Shown here: one piece after another, positions 8,536 to 17,594 of the stretch
Layout of the letters: every line of letters starts with the position of its first letter
Position numbering within the stretch: the stretch's first letter is position 1
DNA from: DATKJS01 sp964551995
GTDB lineage: Bacteria; Acidobacteriota; Aminicenantia; Aminicenantales; Saccharicenantaceae
Direction of reading: 5' to 3'
NCBI GenBank assembly: GCA_964551995.1
Contig: CAZKFD010000032.1
Span: 1-64,000 of the forward strand
DNA length: 64,000 nt
Notes under the pieces: generated by a model
Seen by the model: the letters and a program-made list of their open reading frames with translations, nothing else
Told to the model about the DNA's origin: nothing
Databases searched by the model: none
Made by a program: the position numbers and the translations under genes

Positions 8536-9989
8536 GGACCATCACCATCGACCCCATCACCCGGCTCGAGGGCCACGGCAAGATCTCGATCTTCCTGAAC
8601 GACGCGGGCAACGTCGCCGACGCCTACGTCCAGATCCCCGAGCTCCGCGGCTTCGAGAAGTTCTGCGTCGGGCGCCCCGTCGAGGAGATGCCGCGGATCA
8701 CGACCCGCATCTGCGGCGTCTGCCCCGAGGCCCACATGATGGCCTCGGCCAAGACCTGCGACGCCCTCTACCACGTCGACCTGCCGCGCACGGCCCGGAT
8801 GCTGCGCGAGCTCCTCTACGTCATCTTTTACGTCACCGACCACTCCACGCATTTCTACGCCCTGGGCGGGCCCGACTTCGTCATGGGCCCGGACGCGCCG
8901 GCGGCCCAGCGCAACATCCTCGGCGTCGTCCACAAGGTCGGGGTCGAGATCGGCCGCAAGGTCATCGGCATGCGCGGGGCCTGCCACGAGCTCATCAAGA
9001 TGATGGGCGGCAAGGCCGTCCATCCCATCGGGGCGCTCCCTGGCGGCATGAGCAAGGGCATGAACAAGGAGGAGCACGACCTTGTCCTAAAGACGGGGCA
9101 GGAGGCCGTCGAGTTCGCCAAGTTCTCGATCGGCCTGTTCAACCAGATCGTCCTCGGGAACAAGGAGTACGTCGACCTCATCCTCAGCGACGGCTTCACG
9201 CACCACACCTACAACATGGGGCTGGTGGACGAGAAGAACCATGTCAATTTCTACGATGGGCGGGTCCGCGTCACCGGTCCGGACGGCCGTGAGCTGGCCA
9301 AGTTCGCCGCCTCGGAATACCTGGACCACATCGTCGAGCACGTCGAGCCCTGGACTTACCTCAAGTTCCCGGTCCTCCGCAAGATCGGCTGGAAGGGCCT
9401 CATCGACGGCCCGAAGAGCGGCATCTACAAGGCGACGCCGCTCTCCCGGCTCAACGTCTCGGAGGGCATGGCGACGCCCCTGGCCGACGAGGAGCACGAC
9501 CGGATGTACAAGACCCTGGGCGGGAAGCCGGTCCACCAGACCCTGGCCACGCACTGGGCTCGGCTCGTCGAGCTCCTCTACGCGGCCGAGCGCTGGGTCG
9601 AGCTTGCTTCGGACGCCGAGATCACGGGGCCCGAGTACCGGGTCGTCCCCACCGAGACGCCGGACGAGGGCATGGGCGTAGTCGAAGCGCCGCGCGGGAC
9701 CCTCTTCCACCATTACAAGACGGACAAGGACGGCATCGTCCAGGAAGCGAATTTGATCGTCGGCACGACGAACAACAACGGTGCCATCAACCTTTCGGTC
9801 AAGAAGGCGGCCATGAACTTCATCAAGAACGGCCAGGTCAACGACGCCCTCCTGAACATCGTCGAGATGGCCTTCCGGGCCTACGACCCGTGCTTCGGCT
9901 GCGCCACGCACGCCTGGCCCGGGCAGGGGCCCATTCACGTCCAGATCCGCGACCATGAAGGACATGTGATCCGCGACCTCAGGAGATGA
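8532..9989 (+). CDS. mvhA: [NiFe]-hydrogenase large subunit, MvhA-type (group 3)
   Basis: 485 residues from ATG 8532, overlapping the mvhG stop (ATGA). The Ni-Fe ligand motifs are intact: L1 RICGVCPEAH (Cys61, Cys64) and L2 DPCFGCATH near the C-terminus (Cys454, Cys457, His460). A 25-residue tail follows His460, as expected for a precursor cleaved by a maturation protease. It oxidises or evolves H2 in the cytoplasm. With MvhG, MvhD and HdrABC in the same operon it fits the group 3c arrangement of electron-bifurcating hydrogenase-heterodisulfide reductase complexes. No hyp maturation genes are in the window. Confidence 0.94.
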   Translation: MRTITIDPITRLEGHGKISIFLNDAGNVADAYVQIPELRGFEKFCVGRPVEEMPRITTRICGVCPEAHMMASAKTCDALYHVDLPRTARMLRELLYVIFYVTDHSTHFYALGGPDFVMGPDAPAAQRNILGVVHKVGVEIGRKVIGMRGACHELIKMMGGKAVHPIGALPGGMSKGMNKEEHDLVLKTGQEAVEFAKFSIGLFNQIVLGNKEYVDLILSDGFTHHTYNMGLVDEKNHVNFYDGRVRVTGPDGRELAKFAASEYLDHIVEHVEPWTYLKFPVLRKIGWKGLIDGPKSGIYKATPLSRLNVSEGMATPLADEEHDRMYKTLGGKPVHQTLATHWARLVELLYAAERWVELASDAEITGPEYRVVPTETPDEGMGVVEAPRGTLFHHYKTDKDGIVQEANLIVGTTNNNGAINLSVKKAAMNFIKNGQVNDALLNIVEMAFRAYDPCFGCATHAWPGQGPIHVQIRDHEGHVIRDLRR

Positions 9990-9997
9990 GCCCCGCC

Positions 9998-11437
9998 ATG
10001 AAAGTCCTCGTGCTCAACAGCGGCAGTTCCTCGGTCAAGTTCCAGTTCATCCGCATGGACGATGAGGGCCTCCTGGCCAAGGGGATCGTGGAGAAGATCG
10101 GCTCGAGCGATGCTATCGTCACCTACCAGCCCGAGGGCCGCAACCGGATCCGCGAGATCCGCGAAGTCCTCAACCACAGCGTGGCCATCGAGATGGTCCT
10201 CGCCCTGCTCCTTCACCCCCAGCACGGCGTCATCCGCGAAAGGGGCGAGATCGGCGGCATCGGCCACCGCGTCGTCCACGGCGGGGAGGATTTCGCCGAA
10301 TCCGTTCTCATCACGGACAAGGTCAGGGCGACGATCCACAAGTGCATCCAGTTCGCGCCCCTGCACAACCCCCATAATCTCAAGGGCATCGAGGCGTGCG
10401 AAACGCTCCTCCCTGGGGTCCCTCAGGTCGCCGTCTTCGACACGGCCTTCCACCAGACGATCTCCCCGAAGGCCTACGTCTACGGGCTGCCCTACACCCT
10501 GTACAAGAAACTTGGCATCCGCCGCTACGGCTTTCACGGGACGTCCCACGCCTACGTTGCCCGGCGGGCGGCGGAGGCCCTCGGCCGGCCGATCGGCGAG
10601 CTCCGGCTCATCACCTGCCACCTGGGCAATGGGGCCAGCATCACGGCCGTGGACCGCGGGAAATCCGTCGATACGACCATGGGTTTCACGCCCCTCGAAG
10701 GACTGGTCATGGGTACCCGCTGCGGGAGCATCGACCCGGCCCTCGTCCCGTACCTCATGGAGCGGGAGAAGCTCGGGACCAAGGACATCGACTCCATCAT
10801 GAACAAGAACAGCGGCATGCTGGGGCTGACCGAGACCTCGCAGGACATGCGCGAGATCGAGCAGGAGGCGGCCCGCGGCAGCGAGCGCCACCGCCTGGCC
10901 CTCGAGATCTACTGCCACTCCGTCAAGAAATACGTCGGCGCCTACATGGTCGAGATGGGCAAGGTCGATGCCGTCGTCTTCACCGGCGGCATCGGCGAGA
11001 ACTCGCGGCTCGTCCGGCGGCTCTCGATGAGCGGGCTCGAGGAGTTCGGCATCCGCATCGACGAGGCCAAGAACGAGGCCAACGAGCGGGTCATCAGTTC
11101 CGGCCGCGTCAGGGTCCTCGTCGTGCCCACGAACGAGGAGCTGGCCATCGCCCGCGACACACAGCGGATCCTCCAGTCGATGAGCCGGGAGGAGGCCGCG
11201 GCCGTGGGCGTGGCCGCGCCCGTGCCGGAGGCCCCGACGGCCGTCAAGCCCGAGGAACTGGCCAAGCTCGTCCTCCTCTGGGCGCACAGCCCGAACGCGG
11301 AACCCGAGGTCCTGGCTAGGAAATGGGGGCACGAGCTCGGGCGGCCCGTCGAGGCCGAAGCGGTCAGGCGAGAGCTCACCCGGCTCTGCCTGCTGCCGGC
11401 CGCCCCGGCCCCGAAGAAAACGGCGAAGTCCAAATAA
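9998..11437 (+). CDS. ackA: Acetate kinase with C-terminal extension
   Basis: About 479 residues. The first ~395 are a complete acetate kinase: MKVLVLNSGSSSVKFQF, GHRVVHGGE, FDTAFHQT, RYGFHGTSH, HLGNGASI and FTGGIGENS. It interconverts acetate plus ATP with acetyl phosphate. ATG 9998 matches the family start and has AGGAG 12 nt upstream; ATG 9986, overlapping the mvhA stop, would add four residues. An extra ~80 residues at the C-terminus (Ala/Pro-rich linker, a helical segment with WAHSPNAEPEVLARKWG, then a Lys/Ala tail) are not part of the normal enzyme. No phosphotransacetylase gene is nearby, so its role in this hydrogenase operon is unclear. Confidence 0.93.
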   Translation: MKVLVLNSGSSSVKFQFIRMDDEGLLAKGIVEKIGSSDAIVTYQPEGRNRIREIREVLNHSVAIEMVLALLLHPQHGVIRERGEIGGIGHRVVHGGEDFAESVLITDKVRATIHKCIQFAPLHNPHNLKGIEACETLLPGVPQVAVFDTAFHQTISPKAYVYGLPYTLYKKLGIRRYGFHGTSHAYVARRAAEALGRPIGELRLITCHLGNGASITAVDRGKSVDTTMGFTPLEGLVMGTRCGSIDPALVPYLMEREKLGTKDIDSIMNKNSGMLGLTETSQDMREIEQEAARGSERHRLALEIYCHSVKKYVGAYMVEMGKVDAVVFTGGIGENSRLVRRLSMSGLEEFGIRIDEAKNEANERVISSGRVRVLVVPTNEELAIARDTQRILQSMSREEAAAVGVAAPVPEAPTAVKPEELAKLVLLWAHSPNAEPEVLARKWGHELGRPVEAEAVRRELTRLCLLPAAPAPKKTAKSK

Positions 11438-11448
11438 AGGAACGTGTC

Positions 11449-11946
11449 ATGGATAAGATCGATCGTGAAGAAGCCGGCTGGCTGGTCGCCCTCTCCTGGC
11501 TGAGCGCCCTGGAGGAGACGGCCCGCGACTTTCACGGGACGCGGCCCTCCGTCTTCAGCGCCCGGGCCTACGAGCACTCCGTCCAGTACTATCTTCACCT
11601 CCTCGGCGACGAATACGGGATGCAGATCAAGAAGGCCAATTCCATCCGGGAGGCCGTCGAGAACTACATCCAGATCGGGATCGCCGGCGGACTGTTCCGC
11701 GACGCGAGCTTCTTCGACCTCGTCGACACCAACCCGTTCCATGTCGAGATCACCATCCACGAGTGCGCCTATCTCAAGAGCTGCCAGGCCCTGATCGACG
11801 AGGGCTTCTCGGTCCGGGACCTGACCTGCGCCCGGATCGGGTGCTTCCGGGCCGCCGTCAAGGCCCTGGCCAACCTCGACTGCGAGTACCAGGTCACCTC
11901 GTTCAATATCGACGGGGACTGCAAGGGATACATCGAAAGGACTTAG
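11449..11946 (+). CDS. Small V4R-like cysteine-containing protein
   Basis: 165 residues from ATG 11449. It is not recognised with certainty. The C-terminal half has the spacing typical of V4R (4-vinyl-reductase) small-ligand domains: an HECAYLKSC segment, then CARIGCFRAAVKAL, and a closing GDCKGYIE (GDxxCxxxI-like). The N-terminal half is helical. No signal peptide or membrane segment. It sits between acetate kinase and the HEAT protein in the hydrogenase operon, so a ligand-sensing, metal-related or assembly role is plausible but not shown. Confidence 0.6.
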   Translation: MDKIDREEAGWLVALSWLSALEETARDFHGTRPSVFSARAYEHSVQYYLHLLGDEYGMQIKKANSIREAVENYIQIGIAGGLFRDASFFDLVDTNPFHVEITIHECAYLKSCQALIDEGFSVRDLTCARIGCFRAAVKALANLDCEYQVTSFNIDGDCKGYIERT

Positions 11947-11947
11947 C

Positions 11948-13783
11948 GTGCAGAAAGCGACGGCCCCGACGCTCCAGGACCTGATCCACGCCGCGCGGGA
12001 GGGTGACGACGCGTCCTCGGTGAGGGCGGCGATCATGGAGCTGGGCTACGAGCAGAGGCCCGAGGTCTATCCGGTCCTGGTGGAGAAGCTGGACGACCCC
12101 AATCCGAGCGTCCAGCACGCGGCCGTGATCTCGCTCGGCCGCCTCGGCCGGGCCGAAGCCATCGATGAGCTGCTCAAGCCCAAGATCTTCCGTTCCGCCC
12201 ATTCCCAGATCCGGTGGGCGGCCGTCACCGCGGTCGGCCACCTGGGCGATTACCGCGTCATCGACGACCTGCTTCGGGCCGTCGAGGACCCGGAGTGGAT
12301 CGTCCGGACCCAGGCCGTGACCGAGCTCATGGGCAAGGTCAGGCAGATCATCTCCCTCAGGGATCCCCGGCTGGCACGGTTCCTGGTCCATATGTTTTCC
12401 CTCGAGAACGACGAGATCATCGCCCTGGCCATCGAGGGCTTCCAGGAGATCGGGTCGGAGAGCCTCCACTGGCTTCACGACGCCCTCCAGATCCCCTCGC
12501 CGACGATCCGGGCCAACGCCGCCCGGACCCTGGGCAGGATGACATCCCGCGGCTCCACGCCCTACCTCCTGGACCTTCTCGGAGACCCGGAATCGTTGCC
12601 CCGGGCCGCCGCCTGCGAGGCCCTCGGTCTCCTCGGCGACAAGATGAGCATCGAGCCCCTGGTCCTCATGATCCAGGACAACGTGGCCAAGGTCCAGGAG
12701 GCCGCCTCGGCGGCGATCGCCCGCTTCGGCCGCCCCGCCACGGTGCCGCTGCTCAACGCCCTGGCCCGGGAGCGGGACAAGTTCGCCCAGCGGGCCTTCA
12801 TCAAGTGCCTCGGCCGCATCGGCGACCCGAAATCGGTGCCGGCGCTGATCAGCTACCTCCGGAGCAGCTATTTCCTCGTCCGGCAGGCCGCCGTCGCGGC
12901 GCTCATCCAGTTCGGCCCGATGGTGACCCGCCTTCTTCTGCCCACGCTCTCGTTCAACACGTCTGACATCGGGAAGCTCGAGGAGGACGCCTGCGACAAG
13001 GAGCATCCTGAGCTCCAGCTGCGGGCCATCAAGGCCCTTGGCGGGCTGGAGGATCACCGGGCCGTGGCCGTGCTCAAGGAGATCGTCGAGAGCGGGCTGC
13101 CCGACATCGAGGAAGCCGCCTCCCAGGCCTTGTCCCAGATCGGCTGCGCCGCCTGGGGCCGGTGCTGCGCCCTGAAGGTCATCGGCGAGGTGGCCAACGA
13201 ATCCTTCGTCCCCCTGGTCGTGCCGTCGCTGCGGGACGATTCCGACAACGTCCGCTTCGAGGCCGTCCGGGCCATCGGCAAGATGGGCGGCCCCGAGGCC
13301 GTCCGGCACCTCATCCGAATGTTCCGGAAGGACAAGGCCGATTTTGTCCGGCGGGAGGCCATGCGCCTCCTGAGGTCGGCCGGCCTGGGCCAGGAGCCCG
13401 TCCTCGAGGCTGGCCGCCGCGGCCTGAAGGACCGCTCGCGGGAGGTCCGTGTCCAGGCCGCCCGGCTGCTGGGGAGCTTCCAGGACCCCAAGTCCATCCT
13501 CCCCCTGCTCAAGGCCATGGCCGACCCCCATTGGAGCGTCCGGGAGAGTGCCGAGACGGCCCTCCTCAATTTCGGCCGCGACGCCTTCGAGCCGCTCATC
13601 GAATCGCTGGCCAGCCCGTCCTGGACGACGCGCTTCCGGGCCGCCCGGCTGCTTGGCGAGATCGGGGATCCCCGGGCGGTCCCCGCTCTGAAAGCGATCC
13701 TCGCGCGCCGGGGTGAAAGGAGGGGAGTCCGGGAAGTCGCTGAAATCTCTCTCCGGAAGCTGGAGAAAACCGTTGCGAATTGA
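11948..13783 (+). CDS. HEAT-repeat (PBS-lyase-like) scaffold protein
   Basis: 611 residues made almost entirely of ~30-residue helical repeats of the type VRxxAAxALGxxGDPxAVPxLxxxL (for example at the positions reading AVISLGRLGRAEAID, AARTLGRMTSRGS and AARLLGSFQDPKS). GTG start at 11948 with AAGGA 6 nt upstream. Such proteins are usually binding platforms, or accessory lyases for bilin attachment; no catalytic residues are evident. Its place directly before hdrC, inside the hydrogenase-Hdr-Frd operon, suggests a scaffold or assembly factor for that enzyme system, which is inference. Confidence 0.85.
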   Translation: MQKATAPTLQDLIHAAREGDDASSVRAAIMELGYEQRPEVYPVLVEKLDDPNPSVQHAAVISLGRLGRAEAIDELLKPKIFRSAHSQIRWAAVTAVGHLGDYRVIDDLLRAVEDPEWIVRTQAVTELMGKVRQIISLRDPRLARFLVHMFSLENDEIIALAIEGFQEIGSESLHWLHDALQIPSPTIRANAARTLGRMTSRGSTPYLLDLLGDPESLPRAAACEALGLLGDKMSIEPLVLMIQDNVAKVQEAASAAIARFGRPATVPLLNALARERDKFAQRAFIKCLGRIGDPKSVPALISYLRSSYFLVRQAAVAALIQFGPMVTRLLLPTLSFNTSDIGKLEEDACDKEHPELQLRAIKALGGLEDHRAVAVLKEIVESGLPDIEEAASQALSQIGCAAWGRCCALKVIGEVANESFVPLVVPSLRDDSDNVRFEAVRAIGKMGGPEAVRHLIRMFRKDKADFVRREAMRLLRSAGLGQEPVLEAGRRGLKDRSREVRVQAARLLGSFQDPKSILPLLKAMADPHWSVRESAETALLNFGRDAFEPLIESLASPSWTTRFRAARLLGEIGDPRAVPALKAILARRGERRGVREVAEISLRKLEKTVAN

Positions 13784-13831
13784 AATCATGGCATCTTATA
13801 AATATCATCCCACTCCAAACGAGGAGAGAGC

Positions 13832-14239
13832 ATGAGAGTCAAGCTCAAAGCCGGTCCCGACGAGCGAGAGTTTATCAAAAGAATCGAGGAGCTTTCCGGC
13901 GAGAACGTCTACGCCTGCTACCAGTGCGGGCGGTGCTCCGCCGGCTGCCCCATGGCCTCGGAGATGGACCTCCTGCCCAACCAGATCATCCGTCTGGTTC
14001 AGATGGGCCTCGCAGAGGACGTCATCCGCTCCAAGACGCTGTTCCTCTGCGCCTCCTGCTTCACCTGCCAGTCCCGCTGCCCCAAAGGCATCGACCTGGC
14101 CCGCGTGATGGAGGCTATCCGGCTCATCCTCGACCCCAAGGGCAAGGACGCCTACGGCCCCGACGAGATCTCGCCGGAGCTGGCCCGCGAGCTGCCCCAG
14201 CAGGTCATGGTCTCCATCTTCCGGAAATTCGCCAAGTAG
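13832..14239 (+). CDS. hdrC: Heterodisulfide reductase subunit C-like protein
   Basis: 135 residues. Two [4Fe-4S] motifs, CYQCGRCSAGCP near residue 29 and CASCFTCQSRCP near residue 73, in the small helical HdrC fold. It passes electrons between HdrA and HdrB. Ribosome site GAGGAGAG upstream of ATG 13832. No membrane segments, so this is the soluble HdrC type and not the membrane-bound DsrM/HdrE-associated type. hdrB follows after 9 bp. Confidence 0.93.
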   Translation: MRVKLKAGPDEREFIKRIEELSGENVYACYQCGRCSAGCPMASEMDLLPNQIIRLVQMGLAEDVIRSKTLFLCASCFTCQSRCPKGIDLARVMEAIRLILDPKGKDAYGPDEISPELARELPQQVMVSIFRKFAK

Positions 14240-14248
14240 GGAACGCCG

Positions 14249-15181
14249 ATGAAACTCCACTATTATCCGGGATGCACGCTGAAGGAGAAGACAACCGCGC
14301 TGGACATCTCCACGCGTGAGGCGATGAAGAGGCTCGACATCGAGCTCGTCGAACCCGAGGGCTGGACGTGCTGCGGCGCGGAGTATCCGCTGACCGAGGA
14401 GAAGATCGTCGGCCTCGCCGCCCCCATCCGGGTCCTGCGGCAGGTGCGCGAGGAGGGCGGGGACGTCGTCGTGACGACCTGCTCGTTCTGCTACGCCGTC
14501 CTGAAGAGGGCCAACCGGGCCATCCAACAGGACCCCCTGAAGCACAAGCGGATCAACGCCTACCTCCGCGACGACATCAAGATCAACGAATGGACCAAGG
14601 AGAAAACGACGGGCTTCGAGGACTACAACGGCGAGGTCAAGGTCCTCCATCTTCTGGAATACCTCCGCGACCGCGTCGGCTATCCCCGCATTAAGTCCCG
14701 CCTGAAGCGCGACCTGAAGGGCCTGCCGATCGCGCCGTACTACGGCTGCCGCTTGCTGCGGCCCGCCGACGAAATGAACATGGACGAGCCCGATTCCCCC
14801 CGGGTCTTCGAGGAGTTCCTGGAAGCCGTGGGGTGCAAGGCCGTCGACTATCCCTTCAAGCAAGAGTGCTGCGGATCCTATCTCTCCGTGTCGCTGCCGG
14901 CCGCGGCCACCGAGGCCTCCTACCGGGTCCTGCGCTCGGCGCGCATGAACGAGGCCAAGGCCATCGCGGTGACCTGCCCGCTCTGCTTCTACAATCTGGA
15001 CCACCGGCAGGAGGCCGTCAAGGAGACGTTCCTCGACTTCCCGGGCCTGCCCGTCCTGTTTTTCACGCAGCTGCTCGCCTGGGCCCTGGGAGTCGACAAG
15101 GCGCTCCTCGGCTTGAAGGAGCATTCCGTCGCCGCGGACGGTCTCTTCGACGCGCATCAGGCAGCTGAGGTGAGATCATGA
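14249..15181 (+). CDS. hdrB: Heterodisulfide reductase subunit B-like protein
   Basis: 310 residues with two cysteine-rich CCG domains: N-terminal YYPGCTLKEK followed by GWTCCGAEYPL and TTCSFCYAV; C-terminal YYGCRLLRP, QECCGSYLSV and TCPLCFYNL. In methanogens these domains hold two non-cubane [4Fe-4S] clusters that reduce the CoM-S-S-CoB disulfide. In this bacterium the acceptor must differ: the next enzyme genes encode a fumarate reductase whose FrdB lacks the CCG domain that thiol:fumarate reductase has. Stop overlaps the hdrA ATG. Confidence 0.93.
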   Translation: MKLHYYPGCTLKEKTTALDISTREAMKRLDIELVEPEGWTCCGAEYPLTEEKIVGLAAPIRVLRQVREEGGDVVVTTCSFCYAVLKRANRAIQQDPLKHKRINAYLRDDIKINEWTKEKTTGFEDYNGEVKVLHLLEYLRDRVGYPRIKSRLKRDLKGLPIAPYYGCRLLRPADEMNMDEPDSPRVFEEFLEAVGCKAVDYPFKQECCGSYLSVSLPAAATEASYRVLRSARMNEAKAIAVTCPLCFYNLDHRQEAVKETFLDFPGLPVLFFTQLLAWALGVDKALLGLKEHSVAADGLFDAHQAAEVRS

Positions 15182-17154
15182 CCGCGCCCAAGAAAAAGAA
15201 GGAAAAGCGCATCGGGCTGTTCGTCTGCCACTGCGGCGTCAACATTGCCGGCGTCGTGGACGTGGAGAAGGTCGCCGAAACGCTGAAAGACTATCCCGGC
15301 GTGAGCTTTTCCACCAACTACGTGTATATGTGCTCCGACCCCGGCCAGCAGATGATCATTGACACCATCAAGGAGAAGCACCTGGACGGGATCATCGTCG
15401 CCGCCTGCTCGCCGACCCTCCACGAAAAGACGTTCCAGGAGGCGGCCCGCCTGGCCGGCCTGAACCCCTACCAGATCGAGATCGCCAACATCCGCGAGCA
15501 GGACAGCTGGGTCCATACGGACGGTGCCCGGGCCACGAAGAAGGCCATCAAGATCGTCAAGTCCCACGTCGAGAAGGCCCTCCAGAACGAGAACCTGGAG
15601 CCGATCAAAGTCGACGTGACGAAGCGGGCCTTGGTCATCGGCGGCGGCATCAGCGGGCTGCAGGCGGCCCTGGACATCGCCGACCACGGCTACGAAGTTG
15701 TCCTCGTCGAGAAGAACCCCTCGATCGGGGGCAAGATGATCCAGCTCTCCGAGACATTCCCGACGCTCGACTGCTCGCAGTGCATCCTGACGCCGAAGAT
15801 GGTCGAGGTCTCGCGGCATCCGCGGATCAGACTCCTGACCTACCACGAGGTCGATTCGATCTCGGGGTTCGTCGGCAACTTCAAGGTCCGCATCCGCAAG
15901 AAGCCCCGCTACGTGGACGAGAGGCTGTGCAACCTCTGCGGGGAGTGCGAGAAGGTCTGCCCCCAGATCGTTCCCGACGAGTTCAACATGGGGCTGTCGT
16001 TCCGCAAGGCCATCTACATGCCCTTCCCCCAGGCCATCCCGGGGACCTACACCCTGGACGCCGAGCATTGCCTCGGCCTCTCCCCGGTGCGGTGCGGCAA
16101 GTGCAAGGACGTCTGCGACAAGAAGGCCATCGACTACGACATGAAGGAGTCGTTCATCGAAGAGGAGGTCGGGGCCATCGTCGTCGCCACCGGGTACGAC
16201 CTCTACACCATGCAGGCTCTAGGGGAGTACGGCGGCGAGAAGTACGAGGACGTCATCAACGGCCTGGAGTTCGAACGCATCCTCTCGGCCTCGGGGCCGA
16301 CCGGCGGCGTCGTTCGCCGGCCGTCGGACGGCAAGATCCCCAAATCCGTCGTCTTCGTCCAGTGCAGCGGCTCGCGCGACACGGAGAAGCACAACCCCTA
16401 CTGCTCGAAGATCTGCTGCATGTACACGGCCAAGCACGCCATGCTCTACAAGCACCGGGTGCCGGACGGCCAGGCCACGGTCTTCTACATCGACGTCCGG
16501 ACGGGCGGCAAGGCCTTCGACGAGTTCTACCAGCGCGCCGTCGAGGAGGACAAAGTCCTCTACATCCGGGGCAAGGTCTCCAAGATCTTCAAGGAGGGCG
16601 ACAAGCTCATCGTCTGGGGCGCCGATACGCTGACGGGCAAGAAGGTCGAGGTCGAGGCGGACATGGTCGTCCTGGCCATGGCGATGGTCAAGGCCGACGG
16701 CATCATGGATCTGCTGAAGAAGCTCAAGATCTCGACCGACATCAACGGTTTCCTGGCCGAGGCGCACCCCAAGCTCCGCCCCGTCGAGAGCCTGAACGCC
16801 GGGTTCTACCTGGCCGGATGCGCCCAGGGCCCCAAGGACATCCCGGAGGCTGTCGCCCAGGCCTCGGCGGCGGCGGCCAAGGTCGGCGACCTGTTCGCCC
16901 AGAAGGAGCTCATTCACGAGCCCACGGTCGTGCCTGTGAACGACGAGCTCTGCTCGGGCTGCGGCATCTGCATCGCGGTCTGCCCGTACGACGCGCGGAG
17001 CCTTGACCCGGAGCGGGGCGTCGCCGTCGTCAATGAGATCCTCTGCGAGGGCTGCGGGGCCTGCGCCGCGGCCTGCCCGAGCGGCGCCGCCCAGCAGCGC
17101 AACCAGACCGACGAACAGATCTTTTCGATGCTGAGAGCCATGTTGAGGGAATGA
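15178..17154 (+). CDS. hdrA: Heterodisulfide reductase subunit A, flavin-containing (putative bifurcating)
   Basis: 658 residues, normal HdrA length. The N-terminal region has FVCHCGVNI; the FAD domain starts with ALVIGGGISGLQAALD near residue 145 and has the NPSIGGKM segment. An inserted ferredoxin region carries CNLCGECEKVCP and CGKCKDVCD, and the C-terminus carries two [4Fe-4S] motifs, CSGCGICIAVCP and CEGCGACAAACP. All cluster cysteines are present; I see no in-frame TGA or selenocysteine. HdrA is the site of flavin-based electron bifurcation in Mvh-Hdr complexes. It is flanked by hdrB (ATGA overlap) and mvhD (ATGA overlap). Confidence 0.95.
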   Translation: MTAPKKKKEKRIGLFVCHCGVNIAGVVDVEKVAETLKDYPGVSFSTNYVYMCSDPGQQMIIDTIKEKHLDGIIVAACSPTLHEKTFQEAARLAGLNPYQIEIANIREQDSWVHTDGARATKKAIKIVKSHVEKALQNENLEPIKVDVTKRALVIGGGISGLQAALDIADHGYEVVLVEKNPSIGGKMIQLSETFPTLDCSQCILTPKMVEVSRHPRIRLLTYHEVDSISGFVGNFKVRIRKKPRYVDERLCNLCGECEKVCPQIVPDEFNMGLSFRKAIYMPFPQAIPGTYTLDAEHCLGLSPVRCGKCKDVCDKKAIDYDMKESFIEEEVGAIVVATGYDLYTMQALGEYGGEKYEDVINGLEFERILSASGPTGGVVRRPSDGKIPKSVVFVQCSGSRDTEKHNPYCSKICCMYTAKHAMLYKHRVPDGQATVFYIDVRTGGKAFDEFYQRAVEEDKVLYIRGKVSKIFKEGDKLIVWGADTLTGKKVEVEADMVVLAMAMVKADGIMDLLKKLKISTDINGFLAEAHPKLRPVESLNAGFYLAGCAQGPKDIPEAVAQASAAAAKVGDLFAQKELIHEPTVVPVNDELCSGCGICIAVCPYDARSLDPERGVAVVNEILCEGCGACAAACPSGAAQQRNQTDEQIFSMLRAMLRE

Positions 17155-17594
17155 CGATGTTTGAACCGCAAATCATGTGTTTCATCTGCAAGTGGTGCAC
17201 GGCCACGGCCGCCGACATGGCCGGCACGTCGCGCATGCACTACGCGCCGAACAACGTCAACATGCGCGTCATGTGCTCGAGCCGGATCGACCCGCAGCAC
17301 ATCCTCTACGCGTTCAAGCAGGGCGCCGACGGGGTCTTCATCGGCGGCTGCCATCCCGGCGACTGCCACTACGTCGAGGGCAACTACAAAACCCTCCGTC
17401 GGATCACCCTCTTCAAGATCATGCTCCAGGACCTGGGGATCGACCCCCGCCGGCTCCGCCTGGAGTGGATCTCGGCGGCGGAGGGGAAGAAATACGCCGA
17501 AACCATGGACGAGTTCACCGAGCAGGTCCGGGCCATGGGGCCGCTCCAGCTCAATGAAAAAGCCTTAACCAGCGAGGTGACGAAAGATGAGTAA
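17151..17594 (+). CDS. mvhD: MvhD, [2Fe-2S] linker between hydrogenase and HdrA
   Basis: 147 residues. Family cysteines are present in CFICKWCTA near residue 10, MRVMCSSRID and GGCHPGDCHY. MvhD docks on HdrA and brings electrons from the MvhAG hydrogenase; its presence, with MvhA and MvhG, argues for a real Mvh-Hdr supercomplex. Start ATG 17151 overlaps the hdrA stop; ATG 17157 is an alternative. The stop overlaps the frdB start by 8 bases. Confidence 0.94.
   Translation: MTMFEPQIMCFICKWCTATAADMAGTSRMHYAPNNVNMRVMCSSRIDPQHILYAFKQGADGVFIGGCHPGDCHYVEGNYKTLRRITLFKIMLQDLGIDPRRLRLEWISAAEGKKYAETMDEFTEQVRAMGPLQLNEKALTSEVTKDE

Noticed and set aside
15178..17154. Selenocysteine in HdrA or the hydrogenase
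   Set aside because: All cluster and Ni-Fe ligands are encoded by cysteine codons and no in-frame TGA is present.
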